From Maritalea porphyrae (lineage in GTDB: Bacteria; Pseudomonadota; Alphaproteobacteria; Rhizobiales; Devosiaceae): a stretch of 64,000 nt of DNA. Both the position numbers and the translations under genes were made by a program. The notes below the pieces were generated by a model that ran no database searches, was not told the origin of the DNA, and saw only the letters and a list, made by a program, of their open reading frames with translations. Shown one piece after another: positions 26,329-35,481 of the stretch (the stretch's first letter is position 1; each line of letters opens with the position of its first letter). The stretch is from the NCBI RefSeq assembly GCF_027213965.1, contig NZ_JAPWGX010000001.1:62001-126000 (forward strand), given 5' to 3'.

Positions 26329-26889
26329 TTACTTTGTCTGTTTAAGTGCCGCCAACGCGGCAAATGGGGACAGTTCGCCCGAATCCTCGTCATCTTTGAC
26401 ATTTGACAGTTCAGCGCCCTGTTTCTTTGGATACGGATCAATGTTTAGCAAATACTGCTCGTATATGAAATCACTTAGATCGATTTTATCGGCCGTGAAC
26501 CATTCTGTGTCCGCATCCACTTCCAGATCCACAAAGACTTCGCCATTTGCGGTCAAATCCAACTCGGGCTCTTCGCCGCGCAAATAAATGCGTTCGATAG
26601 CGACATCAATTTGCTCTTCGACCGGCTCAAGCGTTACAACGCACGGTTGCTGCAGTGCCGCTTTCAACTTGCCCTTGGCTTCCAGCCCCCCACGAATCGG
26701 TCGAATTTCGACAAACCCTTCAAACTGTGTAAGTTCGGTTGCCGCTGAGTGCTCAGCGAGGACTTTGAGCGTTTGCTCGTCGGCTGCAAAGTCATATTTA
26801 CGCCCTTGTGTGGGCACTTCTTCAACACGAACCACCATATCGAGCAAAAGAGATAGTTGTTCGATGGTGTATTCTTGGGTCTTGCTCAT
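26329..26889 (-). CDS. yceD: DUF177/YceD family protein
   Basis: A 186-residue protein related to YceD, needed for 23S rRNA accumulation in some bacteria and plants. Recognisable parts are GRLEAKGKLKA-like GGLEAKGKLKAALQQPCVVT, the following acidic strand, and DLSDFIYEQYLLNIDPYPKK near residue 140, where the family motif is usually D(L)..E.(L)LALP. The cysteine in QPCVVTLEP is the usual one. It overlaps the bc1 chaperone gene by 4 bases (ATGA) and lies 85 bases before plsX. Confidence 0.85.
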   Translation of the reverse strand: MSKTQEYTIEQLSLLLDMVVRVEEVPTQGRKYDFAADEQTLKVLAEHSAATELTQFEGFVEIRPIRGGLEAKGKLKAALQQPCVVTLEPVEEQIDVAIERIYLRGEEPELDLTANGEVFVDLEVDADTEWFTADKIDLSDFIYEQYLLNIDPYPKKQGAELSNVKDDEDSGELSPFAALAALKQTK

Positions 26890-27443
26890 TCTTGTTCCTC
26901 AGCATTTATGCTGGCAATTGATTGTTCGGGAGACAGAAAATGGATTGTTCCGCGAATGATTTGGTTTTGAGTGCCCAAGTTGGCGATTTGTCCAATCGCA
27001 TATTGGGCCAACACGTTTGCATTTGTGCTATCTTCGTCATTATACAAATTACGATTTAGCGCCAGAGCAAGTGTTGCGACATCTTTGCTCTCATATGAGT
27101 CCTTTACCGCCCCCAAAAGGCCGTAAAAGACTTCACCCATTTTTTTGACCTTTTTGGGCACGGTTATATCGCCAACGCCCATTTCGCGCAAAGAGCGGTC
27201 CATATCTTTAAAGAACAAATCAAACAGCGACTGGGCGAACTTCCTTTGGTCTTCGTCGCCTTTGTGCAGGCGGTGGAAAACCAGGGTCATGTGTAATGCG
27301 ATCATATCGAAGCGACCGGTTACATCGTCTTTAATGCCATGGGACAAATAGAATTCTGGGTGCCGAGATTGCGCCACAATGATATTGTACGCAGCTAGTG
27401 CAGCATCGGCGAATGGGTCTTTGCGAAATGGGTTGAAAATCAT
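26886..27443 (-). CDS. Ubiquinol-cytochrome c chaperone (CBP3 family)
   Basis: A 185-residue protein of the family of yeast Cbp3, which helps assemble cytochrome b of the bc1 complex. Typical parts are AYNIIVAQSRHPEFYLSHG near residue 19, DVTGRFDMIALHMTLVFHRL near 40-60, and FDLFFKDMDRSLREMGVGDI followed by VPKKVKKMGEVFYGL. The ATG at 27443 (MIFNPFRKDPF) is the family start, the frame being open 17 codons further. First gene of the set leading to yceD and plsX; divergent from bamE. Confidence 0.9.
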   Translation of the reverse strand: MIFNPFRKDPFADAALAAYNIIVAQSRHPEFYLSHGIKDDVTGRFDMIALHMTLVFHRLHKGDEDQRKFAQSLFDLFFKDMDRSLREMGVGDITVPKKVKKMGEVFYGLLGAVKDSYESKDVATLALALNRNLYNDEDSTNANVLAQYAIGQIANLGTQNQIIRGTIHFLSPEQSIASINAEEQE

Positions 27444-27596
27444 CAGTCTGTTGTCGGTTCTGCTACAGGTCGAAGTTTTAAGTTCCATCTGCATCTTGCC
27501 ATCTTATCACTTTGGCAGCTAAACAGATTTCCGACGCCCCTTTTTTAGATGCGTTATTTGTCTTGTTAATCGAGTTTTTGTGAGAAAGCCAATTAA

Positions 27597-28037
27597 ATGA
27601 TGTTCACGCGTTCAGCAATCCGCTTCCTTTCACTTATCAGTGTCTTCGCTGCTGCGCTTGCACTTTCTGGCTGTCTTACACAACAGCGCACACAGGGCTA
27701 TGACATTTCTGAGGACAATTTGGCGCAGGTCCGCCCAGGCGTTTCCAGACAATTGGTCGAATTTGTAATGGGTTCACCGCAATCTAAGAACACGTTCGGC
27801 GACGAAGAAGCCTATTATTACGTGGAAACAAAAATTGAACAGACAGCCTTTGGCCTCAAAAACGTCAAAGAGCGCACCGTTGTTGCCGTTTATTTCGACA
27901 AAAAAGACCGTGTCGTCGACAAAGCGGTTTATTCACTTGAAGATGGGCGCTTGGTCGAGACCGTTTCACGCAAAACACCGGGCTTTGGGCAGGATCGCTC
28001 GTTCGTTCAACAATTGTTGGGATCGTTGAGCTTGTAA
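27597..28037 (+). CDS. bamE: Outer-membrane protein assembly factor BamE
   Basis: A 146-residue lipoprotein of the SmpA/OmlA fold that stabilises the BAM complex. A signal peptide ends in the lipobox LALSGC with lipidated C26. The BamE domain begins GYDISEDNLAQVRPGVSRQL and continues with VEFVMGSPQSKNTFGDEEAYYYVE, as in alphaproteobacterial members. It is monocistronic, divergent from the bc1 chaperone gene and followed by a strong terminator. Confidence 0.94.
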   Translation: MMFTRSAIRFLSLISVFAAALALSGCLTQQRTQGYDISEDNLAQVRPGVSRQLVEFVMGSPQSKNTFGDEEAYYYVETKIEQTAFGLKNVKERTVVAVYFDKKDRVVDKAVYSLEDGRLVETVSRKTPGFGQDRSFVQQLLGSLSL

Positions 28038-28071
28038 GTTCAAACATCCGGTTTCAAGAAACATAGAAAAT

Positions 28072-28107
28072 GGCGAGGGTTGAGCAATTTGCTCCCCTCG
28101 CCTTTTT
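28072..28107. terminator. Bidirectional terminator between bamE and an MFS gene
   Basis: Stem GGCGAGGG / CCCTCGCC extended across a TT bulge by GAGC / GCTC (loop AATTT) is followed by TTTTT on the plus strand and preceded by AAAA, so it can serve bamE and the convergent MFS gene. Confidence 0.85.
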
Positions 28108-28112
28108 GTGGC

Positions 28113-29324
28113 TTACTGCGTGCGCAACTTACGTTGACGGTAGTCGCCCCAAGCCAACAGCGCCAAAGTGGCCGTTACAATAGGCAGGACCAAGATGTTA
28201 ATTGACTGCCACCCAAGAGTGTTTAGCAAGACCCCTGAGCTGATTGAGGCAACTGCCATTGAGCCAAAAACAAATGGCTCGTTTAGCCCCTGCGCCGTTG
28301 ATGCTTCTTCTGGGCGATAGGCTTGTGACAGCATGGTTGTCGAGCCGATGAAACCAAAGTTCCACCCTACACCAAGCAAGATCAACGCAGCGTCAAAGTG
28401 AAGGGTCGTGATGCCGTTCAAGTTGATCAGAGCGCTACCCAAAATTAAGACCAGTCCAATGCCCACCGTGGCGTGAGAACCGATCCGATTGATGATGTTG
28501 CCCGTCACAAGACTTGGAGCAAACATTGCAATGATGTGCCATTGAATTGCTGTGGTTGCGGCCTCTGCTGAGTGCCCGCATACATGCACCATCGCCAAAG
28601 GCGCCGCGACCATAACAAAGGTCATCAGCGCATAAGAAACCATTCCCGTTATGATGGGAATGTTGATTTCCGGCAGTTTGAAAAGTTCCATGGCCGTGCG
28701 GCCCTTGGCGTCGCCTTCCTTTGGCTTAACAATTGGCGCCAGCCGTGTTTGCCAGAGCATGGCCATGGCGACGATTGAAAGGATCGAAATGATCAGGAAC
28801 GAGCCCGCGAACTCGACGCCCCCAAGCCAATCTTTGGCCAGATAGGACAATCTAGGGCCCAAAAAGCCAGCAGCGACGCCGCCAAGTAAAACCAATGAAA
28901 TCGCCCTCGCCTTCATGTCGTCAGGCACACTGTCGGCGATTGCAAAGCGATACTGCTGGGTAAAGGCTCCACCCATACCCACAATAGAAAGAGCAAGCGC
29001 AAAGAGGATGAATGAGGAAAAGGCAACAGCAGCTGCGGCGCACAGTCCAGCAACAAAGCCCAATGCAGCGCCAATCATAAAGCCATTGCGGCGCCCAATG
29101 GCGTAAATGATCTTGGTGGCGGGGCCCGCCATAAGCGCCAGACCAACAATCATGGCCGTGGTTGGAATTGTCGCCATGCTTTTGTCAGGCGCAAGATTGG
29201 CTGCAGTTAGCGCCCCAACGGCCATAATAATGGCTTGGCTAGAGCCGCCAGTTGCTTGGGTTACAGCCAACAAACCAATGTTCCGCCCCGCATATTTTGC
29301 TTTATCAAATTGGGGTTCGGTCAT
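28113..29324 (-). CDS. Major facilitator superfamily transporter
   Basis: A 403-residue inner-membrane carrier with 12 predicted helices in two bundles. The loop between helices 2 and 3 has GPATKIIYAIGRRNGFMIGA (the MFS A-like motif region), and a central cytosolic loop (KPKEGDAKGRTAMELFKLPE, near residue 210) separates the halves. Family members of this type are drug or metabolite exporters; the substrate is unknown. It starts 14 bases after nusB and may be read through from the rib-nusB operon. Confidence 0.85.
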   Translation of the reverse strand: MTEPQFDKAKYAGRNIGLLAVTQATGGSSQAIIMAVGALTAANLAPDKSMATIPTTAMIVGLALMAGPATKIIYAIGRRNGFMIGAALGFVAGLCAAAAVAFSSFILFALALSIVGMGGAFTQQYRFAIADSVPDDMKARAISLVLLGGVAAGFLGPRLSYLAKDWLGGVEFAGSFLIISILSIVAMAMLWQTRLAPIVKPKEGDAKGRTAMELFKLPEINIPIITGMVSYALMTFVMVAAPLAMVHVCGHSAEAATTAIQWHIIAMFAPSLVTGNIINRIGSHATVGIGLVLILGSALINLNGITTLHFDAALILLGVGWNFGFIGSTTMLSQAYRPEEASTAQGLNEPFVFGSMAVASISSGVLLNTLGWQSINILVLPIVTATLALLAWGDYRQRKLRTQ

Positions 29325-29338
29325 TGATTTATCTCCAT

Positions 29339-29821
29339 TTATTTCACTTCGTCAGGCCGGAATGTTGTGGCGATATTGTTGAGCACACCATTGACCATTG
29401 CGGGCTGGTCTTTTTCAAAGAATGCACGTGCAACATCAACATACTCATTGATGACAACGCGGGCTGGAATGTCTTTTTTGTAAAGCATTTCAAACGCTGC
29501 AGAACGCAGGATCGCCCGAAGTGTACTGTCGATTCTAGTGACAGGCCAACCGTCCACGAGCGAATTGTCTATAATTGGATCAATTTTGACCTGATATGTC
29601 CGCACGCCTTCAAGCAGCTGCTTGAAATAGTCGGCGTCAGCGGGAAGATATTCTTCCCCCTCTACTTCTTTGCCCAGGTGAAACATTTTGAACTGTTCAA
29701 CCGTAGCATCAAAAGAAGCGCGCCCGACATCCATTTGGTAAAGCGCTTGAACTGAAGCCAAACGAGCTGCGCCACGTTGATTGGCTTTGCCCGGATCGCG
29801 TTGTGGTTTGTCATCACTCAT
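29339..29821 (-). CDS. nusB: Transcription antitermination factor NusB
   Basis: All-helical protein of 160 residues that with S10 binds boxA of rRNA leaders. Family parts are RGAARLASVQALYQMDVG at residue 17-34, DNSLVDGWPVTRIDSTLRAI and LRSAAFEMLYKKDIPARVVINEYVDVARAF near 105-140. It follows ribH by 2 bases in the riboflavin operon, the usual arrangement. Confidence 0.96.
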   Translation of the reverse strand: MSDDKPQRDPGKANQRGAARLASVQALYQMDVGRASFDATVEQFKMFHLGKEVEGEEYLPADADYFKQLLEGVRTYQVKIDPIIDNSLVDGWPVTRIDSTLRAILRSAAFEMLYKKDIPARVVINEYVDVARAFFEKDQPAMVNGVLNNIATTFRPDEVK

Positions 29822-29823
29822 CG

Positions 29824-30276
29824 TTATAGCCCGAGCTTGGTTCTTGTTTGGATCATGGCAAGCGCTGCCTCAGCTGCGCCGCCGCCTTTGTTCTTTTCTG
29901 AGCGGTTGGCGCGCGCCCAAGCTTGCTCTTGGTTTTCAACGGTCTGAATACCATTGCCAAGCGCCAAGCCTTCAGATGTTACCATATTCATGATCGCGCG
30001 GGCGCTTTCATTGGCAACAATGTCATAATGGGTTGTTTCGCCCCGAATAACAGCACCAAGAACAACATAACCATCGTATATGTCGGCATCGGCCACTTCA
30101 GCGGCAATGAGCGCCATTGAAAGGGCAGCGGGAATTTCCAATACGCCGGGGACAGCGACGCGTGTTATTTCAGCGCCTGCTTTTTCCAGCACTTCAATCG
30201 CACCTGCTGCAAGTTCATCGGCCAATTCATCATAAAAACGTGCTTCAATGAGCAAAATCTTTGGCTTGTCGGTCAT
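29824..30276 (-). CDS. ribH: 6,7-dimethyl-8-ribityllumazine synthase
   Basis: Penultimate riboflavin enzyme, condensing 5-amino-6-ribitylaminouracil with dihydroxybutanone phosphate. The 150-residue protein has VPGVLEIPAALSMAL, GYVVLGAVIRGETTHYDIVAN (catalytic His in the H-Y-D segment) and ENQEQAWARA. The ATG at 30276 begins MTDKPKILLIEARFY; the open frame is 15 codons longer. It is 31 bases downstream of ribE. Confidence 0.97.
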   Translation of the reverse strand: MTDKPKILLIEARFYDELADELAAGAIEVLEKAGAEITRVAVPGVLEIPAALSMALIAAEVADADIYDGYVVLGAVIRGETTHYDIVANESARAIMNMVTSEGLALGNGIQTVENQEQAWARANRSEKNKGGGAAEAALAMIQTRTKLGL

Positions 30277-30307
30277 CTTCGTCCTCAAATCGCAGGTTGT
30301 GCGGGGG

Positions 30308-30913
30308 TTATTGCATTTCAATCAAGCGCGCTGCATATCGCGCCATCTGATCAATTTCAATGTTTATCTCATCACCCGCTTGCGCAAGGTGCCAATTTGT
30401 CACTTCAAGCGTGTGCGGAATCAGCAGAACCGAAAAGCGATTGCCCTCTACCCAGTTCACAGTCAGCGAAGTGCCATTTAGCGCCACCGAACCTTTGGTT
30501 GCGATAAACCGAGCAAGGTCAGTTGGCACTTCAAACGTCAGTTTGCATTGATCGCTAAAGTCCTCTCGCGACACAATTTTTGCAATTCCATCAACGTGCC
30601 CCGACACAAGGTGTCCGCCCAGCTCATCTTGCAATCGCAAAGAGCGTTCAAGGTTTACTTTGTCGCCAATCGCCCAATTCTTGGCAGTGGTCAAAGACAG
30701 TGTTTCCTGCCCCAGAAATACCTCAAACCAATTTTTACCGTCCGCACTATTTTCTTTTGCGGTTACGGTTAAACAGATGCCGTTGTGGGCAATTGATGCC
30801 CCAAGGTCGAAATCAACGGTGTTGTAAGACGTGCCAATGCGCATTTTGCGACCATCAGCCCGCTCTTCAACTGAAATGATGTTTGCAACGTCTGAAACAA
30901 TTCCTGTGAACAC
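30308..30913 (-). CDS. ribE: Riboflavin synthase alpha chain
   Basis: Last riboflavin step, dismutating two lumazines. The 201-residue protein is two lumazine-binding barrels in tandem, starting MFTGIVSDVANIISVE and repeating at about residue 98 (GHVDGIAKIVSR). Motifs SIAHNGICLTVTA and SVALNGTSLTVNW correspond in the two halves. It begins at a GTG that shares a base with the ribD stop (TAGTG). No FMN riboswitch is seen upstream of the operon. Confidence 0.96.
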   Translation of the reverse strand: MFTGIVSDVANIISVEERADGRKMRIGTSYNTVDFDLGASIAHNGICLTVTAKENSADGKNWFEVFLGQETLSLTTAKNWAIGDKVNLERSLRLQDELGGHLVSGHVDGIAKIVSREDFSDQCKLTFEVPTDLARFIATKGSVALNGTSLTVNWVEGNRFSVLLIPHTLEVTNWHLAQAGDEINIEIDQMARYAARLIEMQ

Positions 30914-31938
30914 TAATCGTTCCTTTGAAAGTGTGTAACGCGATCTGCGCCAAGTTTGCTGGTTCCATAGTCTAAAAAGCCCAGCGATGCCAGCTTGTCG
31001 CCAATATTTGAGCCTTGCACAGCAGGCAAGCCGCCTGCCCCAATCTCAATTTTGCTTTCCAATAGGTAAAACTCATCGATCAGTCCGGCATCGAGCAGTT
31101 CATTTAGCAACTTAGGGCCACCCTCCACCAGCAAATGATTGATGCCTTCATTCGCAATTGATTGGAGGGCGCTTTTCAAGTCTTTGTTGCTGCAAACGCT
31201 CACGAAACGTGGGTCTGCACCAAGTGTCATGCCACTTGGCAAATCTGAGGTTGCAGACGAAATGACAATTGGTCGTGGACTGCGGCTTTCCAGCCCCCTC
31301 AAACGCACATTAAGCGACGGGTTGTCCAAAATGGCAGTCTTTGCACCTACTGCAATCCCGTCGATCCGTGAACGCAGAGTGTGGGTCCAAGCCTTTGCCT
31401 CTGATCCGGTGATGGCAACATTGCCCTCGCCGATACGCCCAACCATACCGTCTTTGGATACGGCGAGTTTGGCTGTGACAAAAGGGAGGCCTTTTCTAAC
31501 GCGCTTAAAGAACGCGCGGTGCAATATCGTTGTTGGTTGATGATCCACGAGCACAATGACATCAATCTTAGCCGCACGCAGCTTTTCGACACTTTGACCT
31601 GCGGTACGTGGGTCTGCGTCCAACTGACCTATAACAACACGCTTGATGCCCGCGTCAATCACTGCGTCAACACAAGGTGGCGTTTTACCGTGGTGGTGAC
31701 AGGGTTCAAGCGTAACGTAGAGCGTTGCATCTGCTGATTTTTCGCCTGCACTTTCAATCGCTTGGGGTTCAGCGTGCGGGCGACCACCGGGTGCAGTTAC
31801 AGCACGAGAAACCAGTATGTCCGTTTTAGGATCAACAATAAGTGCGGCAACGGTGGGGTTTTCTGCTGTGGTGCCTAAAAAGCGCGATGCGTACCTCGCG
31901 GCTGCGTCCATCCATTTGATGTCCGCCAAGGTTGGCAT
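30913..31938 (-). CDS. ribD: Bifunctional deaminase/reductase of riboflavin synthesis
   Basis: A 341-residue fusion: an N-terminal pyrimidine deaminase (about 1-145) with zinc motifs HAEPQAIE and PCHHHGKTPPC, and a C-terminal reductase (about 146-341) of the DHFR-like RibD_C type with RPFVTAKLAVSKDGMV-like LPFVTAKLAVSKDGMVG and HLLVEGGPKLLNELL. It acts after GTP cyclohydrolase II. It starts directly after the nrdR stop with no gap and is coupled to ribE. Confidence 0.97.
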   Translation of the reverse strand: MPTLADIKWMDAAARYASRFLGTTAENPTVAALIVDPKTDILVSRAVTAPGGRPHAEPQAIESAGEKSADATLYVTLEPCHHHGKTPPCVDAVIDAGIKRVVIGQLDADPRTAGQSVEKLRAAKIDVIVLVDHQPTTILHRAFFKRVRKGLPFVTAKLAVSKDGMVGRIGEGNVAITGSEAKAWTHTLRSRIDGIAVGAKTAILDNPSLNVRLRGLESRSPRPIVISSATSDLPSGMTLGADPRFVSVCSNKDLKSALQSIANEGINHLLVEGGPKLLNELLDAGLIDEFYLLESKIEIGAGGLPAVQGSNIGDKLASLGFLDYGTSKLGADRVTHFQRND

Positions 31939-32406
31939 TTAATCGTCGTCCGAATTGTCCGCGTCGAGCTTGGACAGGAACGACTTAAAGTCGTCCGCTT
32001 TGGAAAAATTCTTGTAAACAGAGGCAAAGCGCACAAAGGCTACGTCGTCGAGTTCTTTGAGGCCTTCCATTACCAGCTGACCAATTTGCTCGGACGTAAT
32101 TTCAGCATCGCCAATGCTTTCCAGCCGGCGCACAACGCCTGAGATCATGCGATCTGCGGCTTCTGCGTCAACTTCGCGTTTGCGCAAGGCTGTTTTGATG
32201 GATCGGTTCAGTTTTTCCCGATCAAAAGCCACCTTGCGACCGGACTTTTTGCTGACAATCAATTCGCGCAGCTGCACACGTTCAAACGTGGTGAAGCGTC
32301 CACCGCACGCCGAGCAAACTCGGCGGCGGCGAATAGCGTTAGAATCCTCGGTGGGCCGAGAATCCTTTACCTGCGTGTCATGGTTACCGCAATAAGGGCA
32401 GCGCAT
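31939..32406 (-). CDS. nrdR: Transcriptional repressor NrdR
   Basis: ATP/dATP-sensing zinc-finger repressor of ribonucleotide reductase genes, 155 residues. Zinc ribbon [18 protein letters not shown] with second pair VCSACGGRF, followed by an ATP-cone from about residue 46 ([20 protein letters not shown]). It is the usual first gene of the nrdR-rib-nusB unit and lies 19 bases after glyA. Confidence 0.97.
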   Translation of the reverse strand: MRCPYCGNHDTQVKDSRPTEDSNAIRRRRVCSACGGRFTTFERVQLRELIVSKKSGRKVAFDREKLNRSIKTALRKREVDAEAADRMISGVVRRLESIGDAEITSEQIGQLVMEGLKELDDVAFVRFASVYKNFSKADDFKSFLSKLDADNSDDD

Positions 32407-32425
32407 GGTGCCTCCTTAAGGCAAA

Positions 32426-33709
32426 TTATGCGTAGATTGGGTGCGCGTCTGTCAGCACTTTAACTTGCTCACGAACGCCAGCTTCCACTGAAGCATTACC
32501 TTCTTCGCCATTTTCAGCCAAACCAGCAACCACTTCAACAATCAACTCACCAACTTTGGTGAAGTCTTCTTGGTTGAAGCCACGTGAAGTTGCTGCCGGT
32601 GTGCCCACACGAATACCAGACGTAATGAAAGGCTTTTCCGTATCAAACGGAATTGCATTTTTATTACAAGTAATGTGCGCACGCTCAAGAGCGGCTTCGG
32701 TTGCTTTGCCGGTTACGCCTTTGGGGCGAAGGTCAACAAGCATCAAATGGTTGTCTGTTCCACCGGAGAAGATATCCAAGCCACCGCTGATGATTGATTT
32801 GGCCAACGCGTCGGCATTATCAACAACATCTGAGATATATTGCTTGAAGTCAGGTGTTAAAGCTTCGCCAAAAGCTACTGCTTTTGCTGCAATAACATGC
32901 ATCAATGGTCCACCCTGAATACCAGGGAAAATAGCTGAATTGACCTTCTTGGCGATGGCTTCATCGTTGGTCAAGATCATGCCACCACGTGGGCCGCGCA
33001 ATGTTTTGTGCGTTGTGGTTGTTGCCACATGCGCATGGGGGAATGGGCTTGGGTATTTGCCACCGGCCACAAGACCAGCAACGTGGGCCATATCTACCAT
33101 GAAGTATGCGCCCACCTCATCCGCGATTTCACGGAATGCCGCAAAATCAAGGAAACGAGAGTAAGCAGAGAAACCAGCAATGATTAATTTTGGCTGATGC
33201 TCTTTGGCCATTTCGCGCACTTGGTCCATATCGCACAGACCATCTTCTTTACGCACACCATAGTGCACAGCGTTGAACCATTTACCAGACTGGTTAGGAC
33301 GCGCGCCGTGGGTCAAGTGACCACCAGCATCAAGGCTCATGCCAAGAATCGTGTCACCCGGCTGGATGAGCGCTTGGAATACGCCTTGGTTGGCCTGTGA
33401 GCCAGAGTTTGGCTGCACATTGGCAAAATCACAGCCGAAAAGCTGCTTTGCGCGATCAATGGCCAAGTTCTCGACCACATCAACATGCTGACAACCGCCA
33501 TAATAGCGTTTGCCCGGATAGCCTTCTGCGTATTTGTTTGTCAGCACAGAACCTTGTGCTTCAATGACTGCTTTTGAAACAATGTTCTCAGAAGCGATCA
33601 GTTCGATTTCAGTTTGCTGACGATTAAGTTCAGCATCAATTGCCCGCGCAACATCGGCATCGACATCCGCCAGCGAATTGGAGAAGAAATTTGGAAAAAT
33701 TTCGGTCAT
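32426..33709 (-). CDS. glyA: Serine hydroxymethyltransferase
   Basis: PLP enzyme interconverting serine and glycine with tetrahydrofolate, 427 residues. Signatures include [50 protein letters not shown] and the Schiff-base lysine in [14 protein letters not shown]. It stands at the head of glyA-nrdR-ribD-ribE-ribH-nusB. No glycine riboswitch is visible in the 90 bases upstream. Confidence 0.98.
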   Translation of the reverse strand: MTEIFPNFFSNSLADVDADVARAIDAELNRQQTEIELIASENIVSKAVIEAQGSVLTNKYAEGYPGKRYYGGCQHVDVVENLAIDRAKQLFGCDFANVQPNSGSQANQGVFQALIQPGDTILGMSLDAGGHLTHGARPNQSGKWFNAVHYGVRKEDGLCDMDQVREMAKEHQPKLIIAGFSAYSRFLDFAAFREIADEVGAYFMVDMAHVAGLVAGGKYPSPFPHAHVATTTTHKTLRGPRGGMILTNDEAIAKKVNSAIFPGIQGGPLMHVIAAKAVAFGEALTPDFKQYISDVVDNADALAKSIISGGLDIFSGGTDNHLMLVDLRPKGVTGKATEAALERAHITCNKNAIPFDTEKPFITSGIRVGTPAATSRGFNQEDFTKVGELIVEVVAGLAENGEEGNASVEAGVREQVKVLTDAHPIYA

Positions 33710-33800
33710 GGAAAATCCTCGCGATTAACGACCAATTTCGGTGCGCTTCGCTTATCATAGGAAATTGGGTTATCCAAGCCGTCTGTGGATTAAATGGTAC

Positions 33801-34004
33801 TTATTGCTTACTCAGTTGCTCAAGTTTTCGCTTAAGCTTACCAAGCGCGAGCTGACGCATGTGGTTCTGCGTCGCTTGAATGGGCGCAATTGCCATGACT
33901 TCGACGCCCGTAGCTTCGTGAATCGCGTTTATCCGCACCTGCCCGCCGATTTGGGCAAATTCGAAATATACCGTACCGATTTCACTTTTCTCGCGTTCAT
34001 TCAT
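33801..34004 (-). CDS. Small conserved protein (DUF6898-like)
   Basis: A 67-residue protein with the pattern VYFEFAQIGGQVRINAIHEA then ATQNHMRQLALGKLKRKL, which matches small Rhizobiales proteins placed near glyA and labelled DUF6898, if I recall the family correctly. It has a beta-rich front and a basic amphipathic helix at the end, and no membrane segment. I choose the ATG at 34004 over a GTG at 34010. It lies between ldtP and glyA, on the same strand as both. Function unknown. Confidence 0.6.
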   Translation of the reverse strand: MNEREKSEIGTVYFEFAQIGGQVRINAIHEATGVEVMAIAPIQATQNHMRQLALGKLKRKLEQLSKQ

Positions 34005-34019
34005 GCCCACAATTAATAC

Positions 34020-35222
34020 CTAATCGTCAAGCAGTGCAACACGTCCTTGCTTGTCGAACTGGTAAATATCTTCACGGAATGACACAACGCCTTGGCGGTT
34101 TGCCCAAGCGGTAATGTAGGTTGTGATGATAGGCACCGGGCTTTTCAATCGCACATCTAATCGTTCACCAGAGGCGAAGGCGCCATCAACAGCCAATTGA
34201 TTCCATTCTTCATTGCCCGCAAGCAACCAAGCAACAAGCTCGTCAACTTCTTCAACCCGCACGCAACCAGAAGAATGGAAGCGGCGGTTTTGCCCAAATA
34301 GTGATTTTTGCGGTGTGTCGTGCAAATAAACGGCATGTTTGTTGTGGAAGTTGATCTTCACATGGCCCATGGAGTTTTCCGCACCCGGCTCTTGCCGGAA
34401 AGCGTATTGCACGGCCTCATCAGTTGACCAATCAATTGAAGCTGGGTCCAATTCCTCGCCGTCAGCACCATAGATTTTGATGCGGAAGTTGGTCAGATAC
34501 TGGGGATCATCATTCATATACTTTATGATATCACGGCGGATAATGCTTTTTGGAACGTGCCAATAGGGATTGAAATTAATCTCGTGCACTTTTGAATGCA
34601 AAAGCGGCGTGGGGCGTTCAATGCGCCCGACAATTGCTGTGTGTCGGCGTTGTACGGTGCCATTCTCAACCGCTTCAATCGATGCTGCGGGAATGTTCAC
34701 AACGATATACCGCTCAGACAGAGCACTCACCGCGTCTTGCACGCGCAATAGGTTAAGCCGCAGCTGTGTAAGCTTTTCCGTGGCAGGCACATTCATTGTG
34801 ATCATTGTTTCTTGATCAATTATGCCTGTTGGGCGCAACCCGTGACGCGCTTGAAGCAAGCGCACAGCGTCTTCAACATCTTGGTCAAATTTATCGGACA
34901 TTCTTAGGTCCGCGCTCAAATCACCCGTCGCAACTAGTCGGCGACGAAGACCACGCACATGACCTTGAACCGCGCCTTTTTTCAAACCGTAGGTTCCGCG
35001 CGACAGTTCTTTCCAACCGCCAGCCGCCACAATGGCTTCATATTTTTGAATGGCGAGCTGCAGATTATAAGCCGTGTCGTAAGACAAAATGGGCTCAATG
35101 GTTTCAATTGCGGCGCTTGGCGCATTTTCGCTGTCTTGTGCTGATGCAGAACCGGCACCAACGCAAAATGATAATGCGACGCTCAACAGCGCTGCCAAAA
35201 CGTAATTCTTAGAGAAACTCAT
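34020..35222 (-). CDS. ldtP: L,D-transpeptidase with peptidoglycan-binding domain
   Basis: Periplasmic enzyme making 3-3 cross-links in, or anchoring proteins to, peptidoglycan. The 400-residue protein has a signal peptide (about 1-28, ending ASAQ), a PG_binding_1 region near residues 90-145 (QDVEDAVRLLQARHGLRPTG), and a YkuD/LdtD-type catalytic domain with HEINFNPYWHVPKSIIRRD and the nucleophile motif HSSGCVRVEE. The start ATG at 35222 directly precedes the signal peptide; the open frame is 18 codons longer. The gene encoding an LdtR-type MarR regulator is directly upstream, as in Liberibacter and Sinorhizobium, where LdtR controls ldtP. Confidence 0.9.
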   Translation of the reverse strand: MSFSKNYVLAALLSVALSFCVGAGSASAQDSENAPSAAIETIEPILSYDTAYNLQLAIQKYEAIVAAGGWKELSRGTYGLKKGAVQGHVRGLRRRLVATGDLSADLRMSDKFDQDVEDAVRLLQARHGLRPTGIIDQETMITMNVPATEKLTQLRLNLLRVQDAVSALSERYIVVNIPAASIEAVENGTVQRRHTAIVGRIERPTPLLHSKVHEINFNPYWHVPKSIIRRDIIKYMNDDPQYLTNFRIKIYGADGEELDPASIDWSTDEAVQYAFRQEPGAENSMGHVKINFHNKHAVYLHDTPQKSLFGQNRRFHSSGCVRVEEVDELVAWLLAGNEEWNQLAVDGAFASGERLDVRLKSPVPIITTYITAWANRQGVVSFREDIYQFDKQGRVALLDD

Positions 35223-35402
35223 GCCAAATGCCCCAATGGTCACCAAAACAGGGATAATTTTGCCGAGGTTTAACACCCCAGCGCAATTGCCTCAACCTGC
35301 CAATCTTGCAAATGCTGAATAAGGGGCGTTTGCGGCATGATTGTGACTATGCGTGCACTTGAACTTTTATGTGGGTTTGATTGAGCAGATTGAACTGCGA
35401 AA

Positions 35403-35439
35403 GGCCATGTCGATGCTAAAAAATGCACTCGACATGACC
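35403..35439 (-). promoter_or_regulatory. Stem-loop in the ldtR-ldtP interval
   Basis: GGCCATGTCGA (35403-35413) and TCGACATGACC (35429-35439) form an 11-bp stem; the one mismatch becomes a U-G pair only in the minus-strand RNA, the sense strand of both flanking genes. The bases that follow (TTTCGC) are too poor for a clean terminator, so an attenuator, processing site or partial terminator of ldtR is possible. Confidence 0.5.
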
Positions 35440-35481
35440 CGCGCTCAACCAAACAGTCCTGTTGAGGACCTAGAAAATATT

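Noticed and set aside
30277-33800. FMN riboswitch or glycine riboswitch in the rib/glyA region
   Set aside because: Spacers are too short and show no conserved aptamer core.
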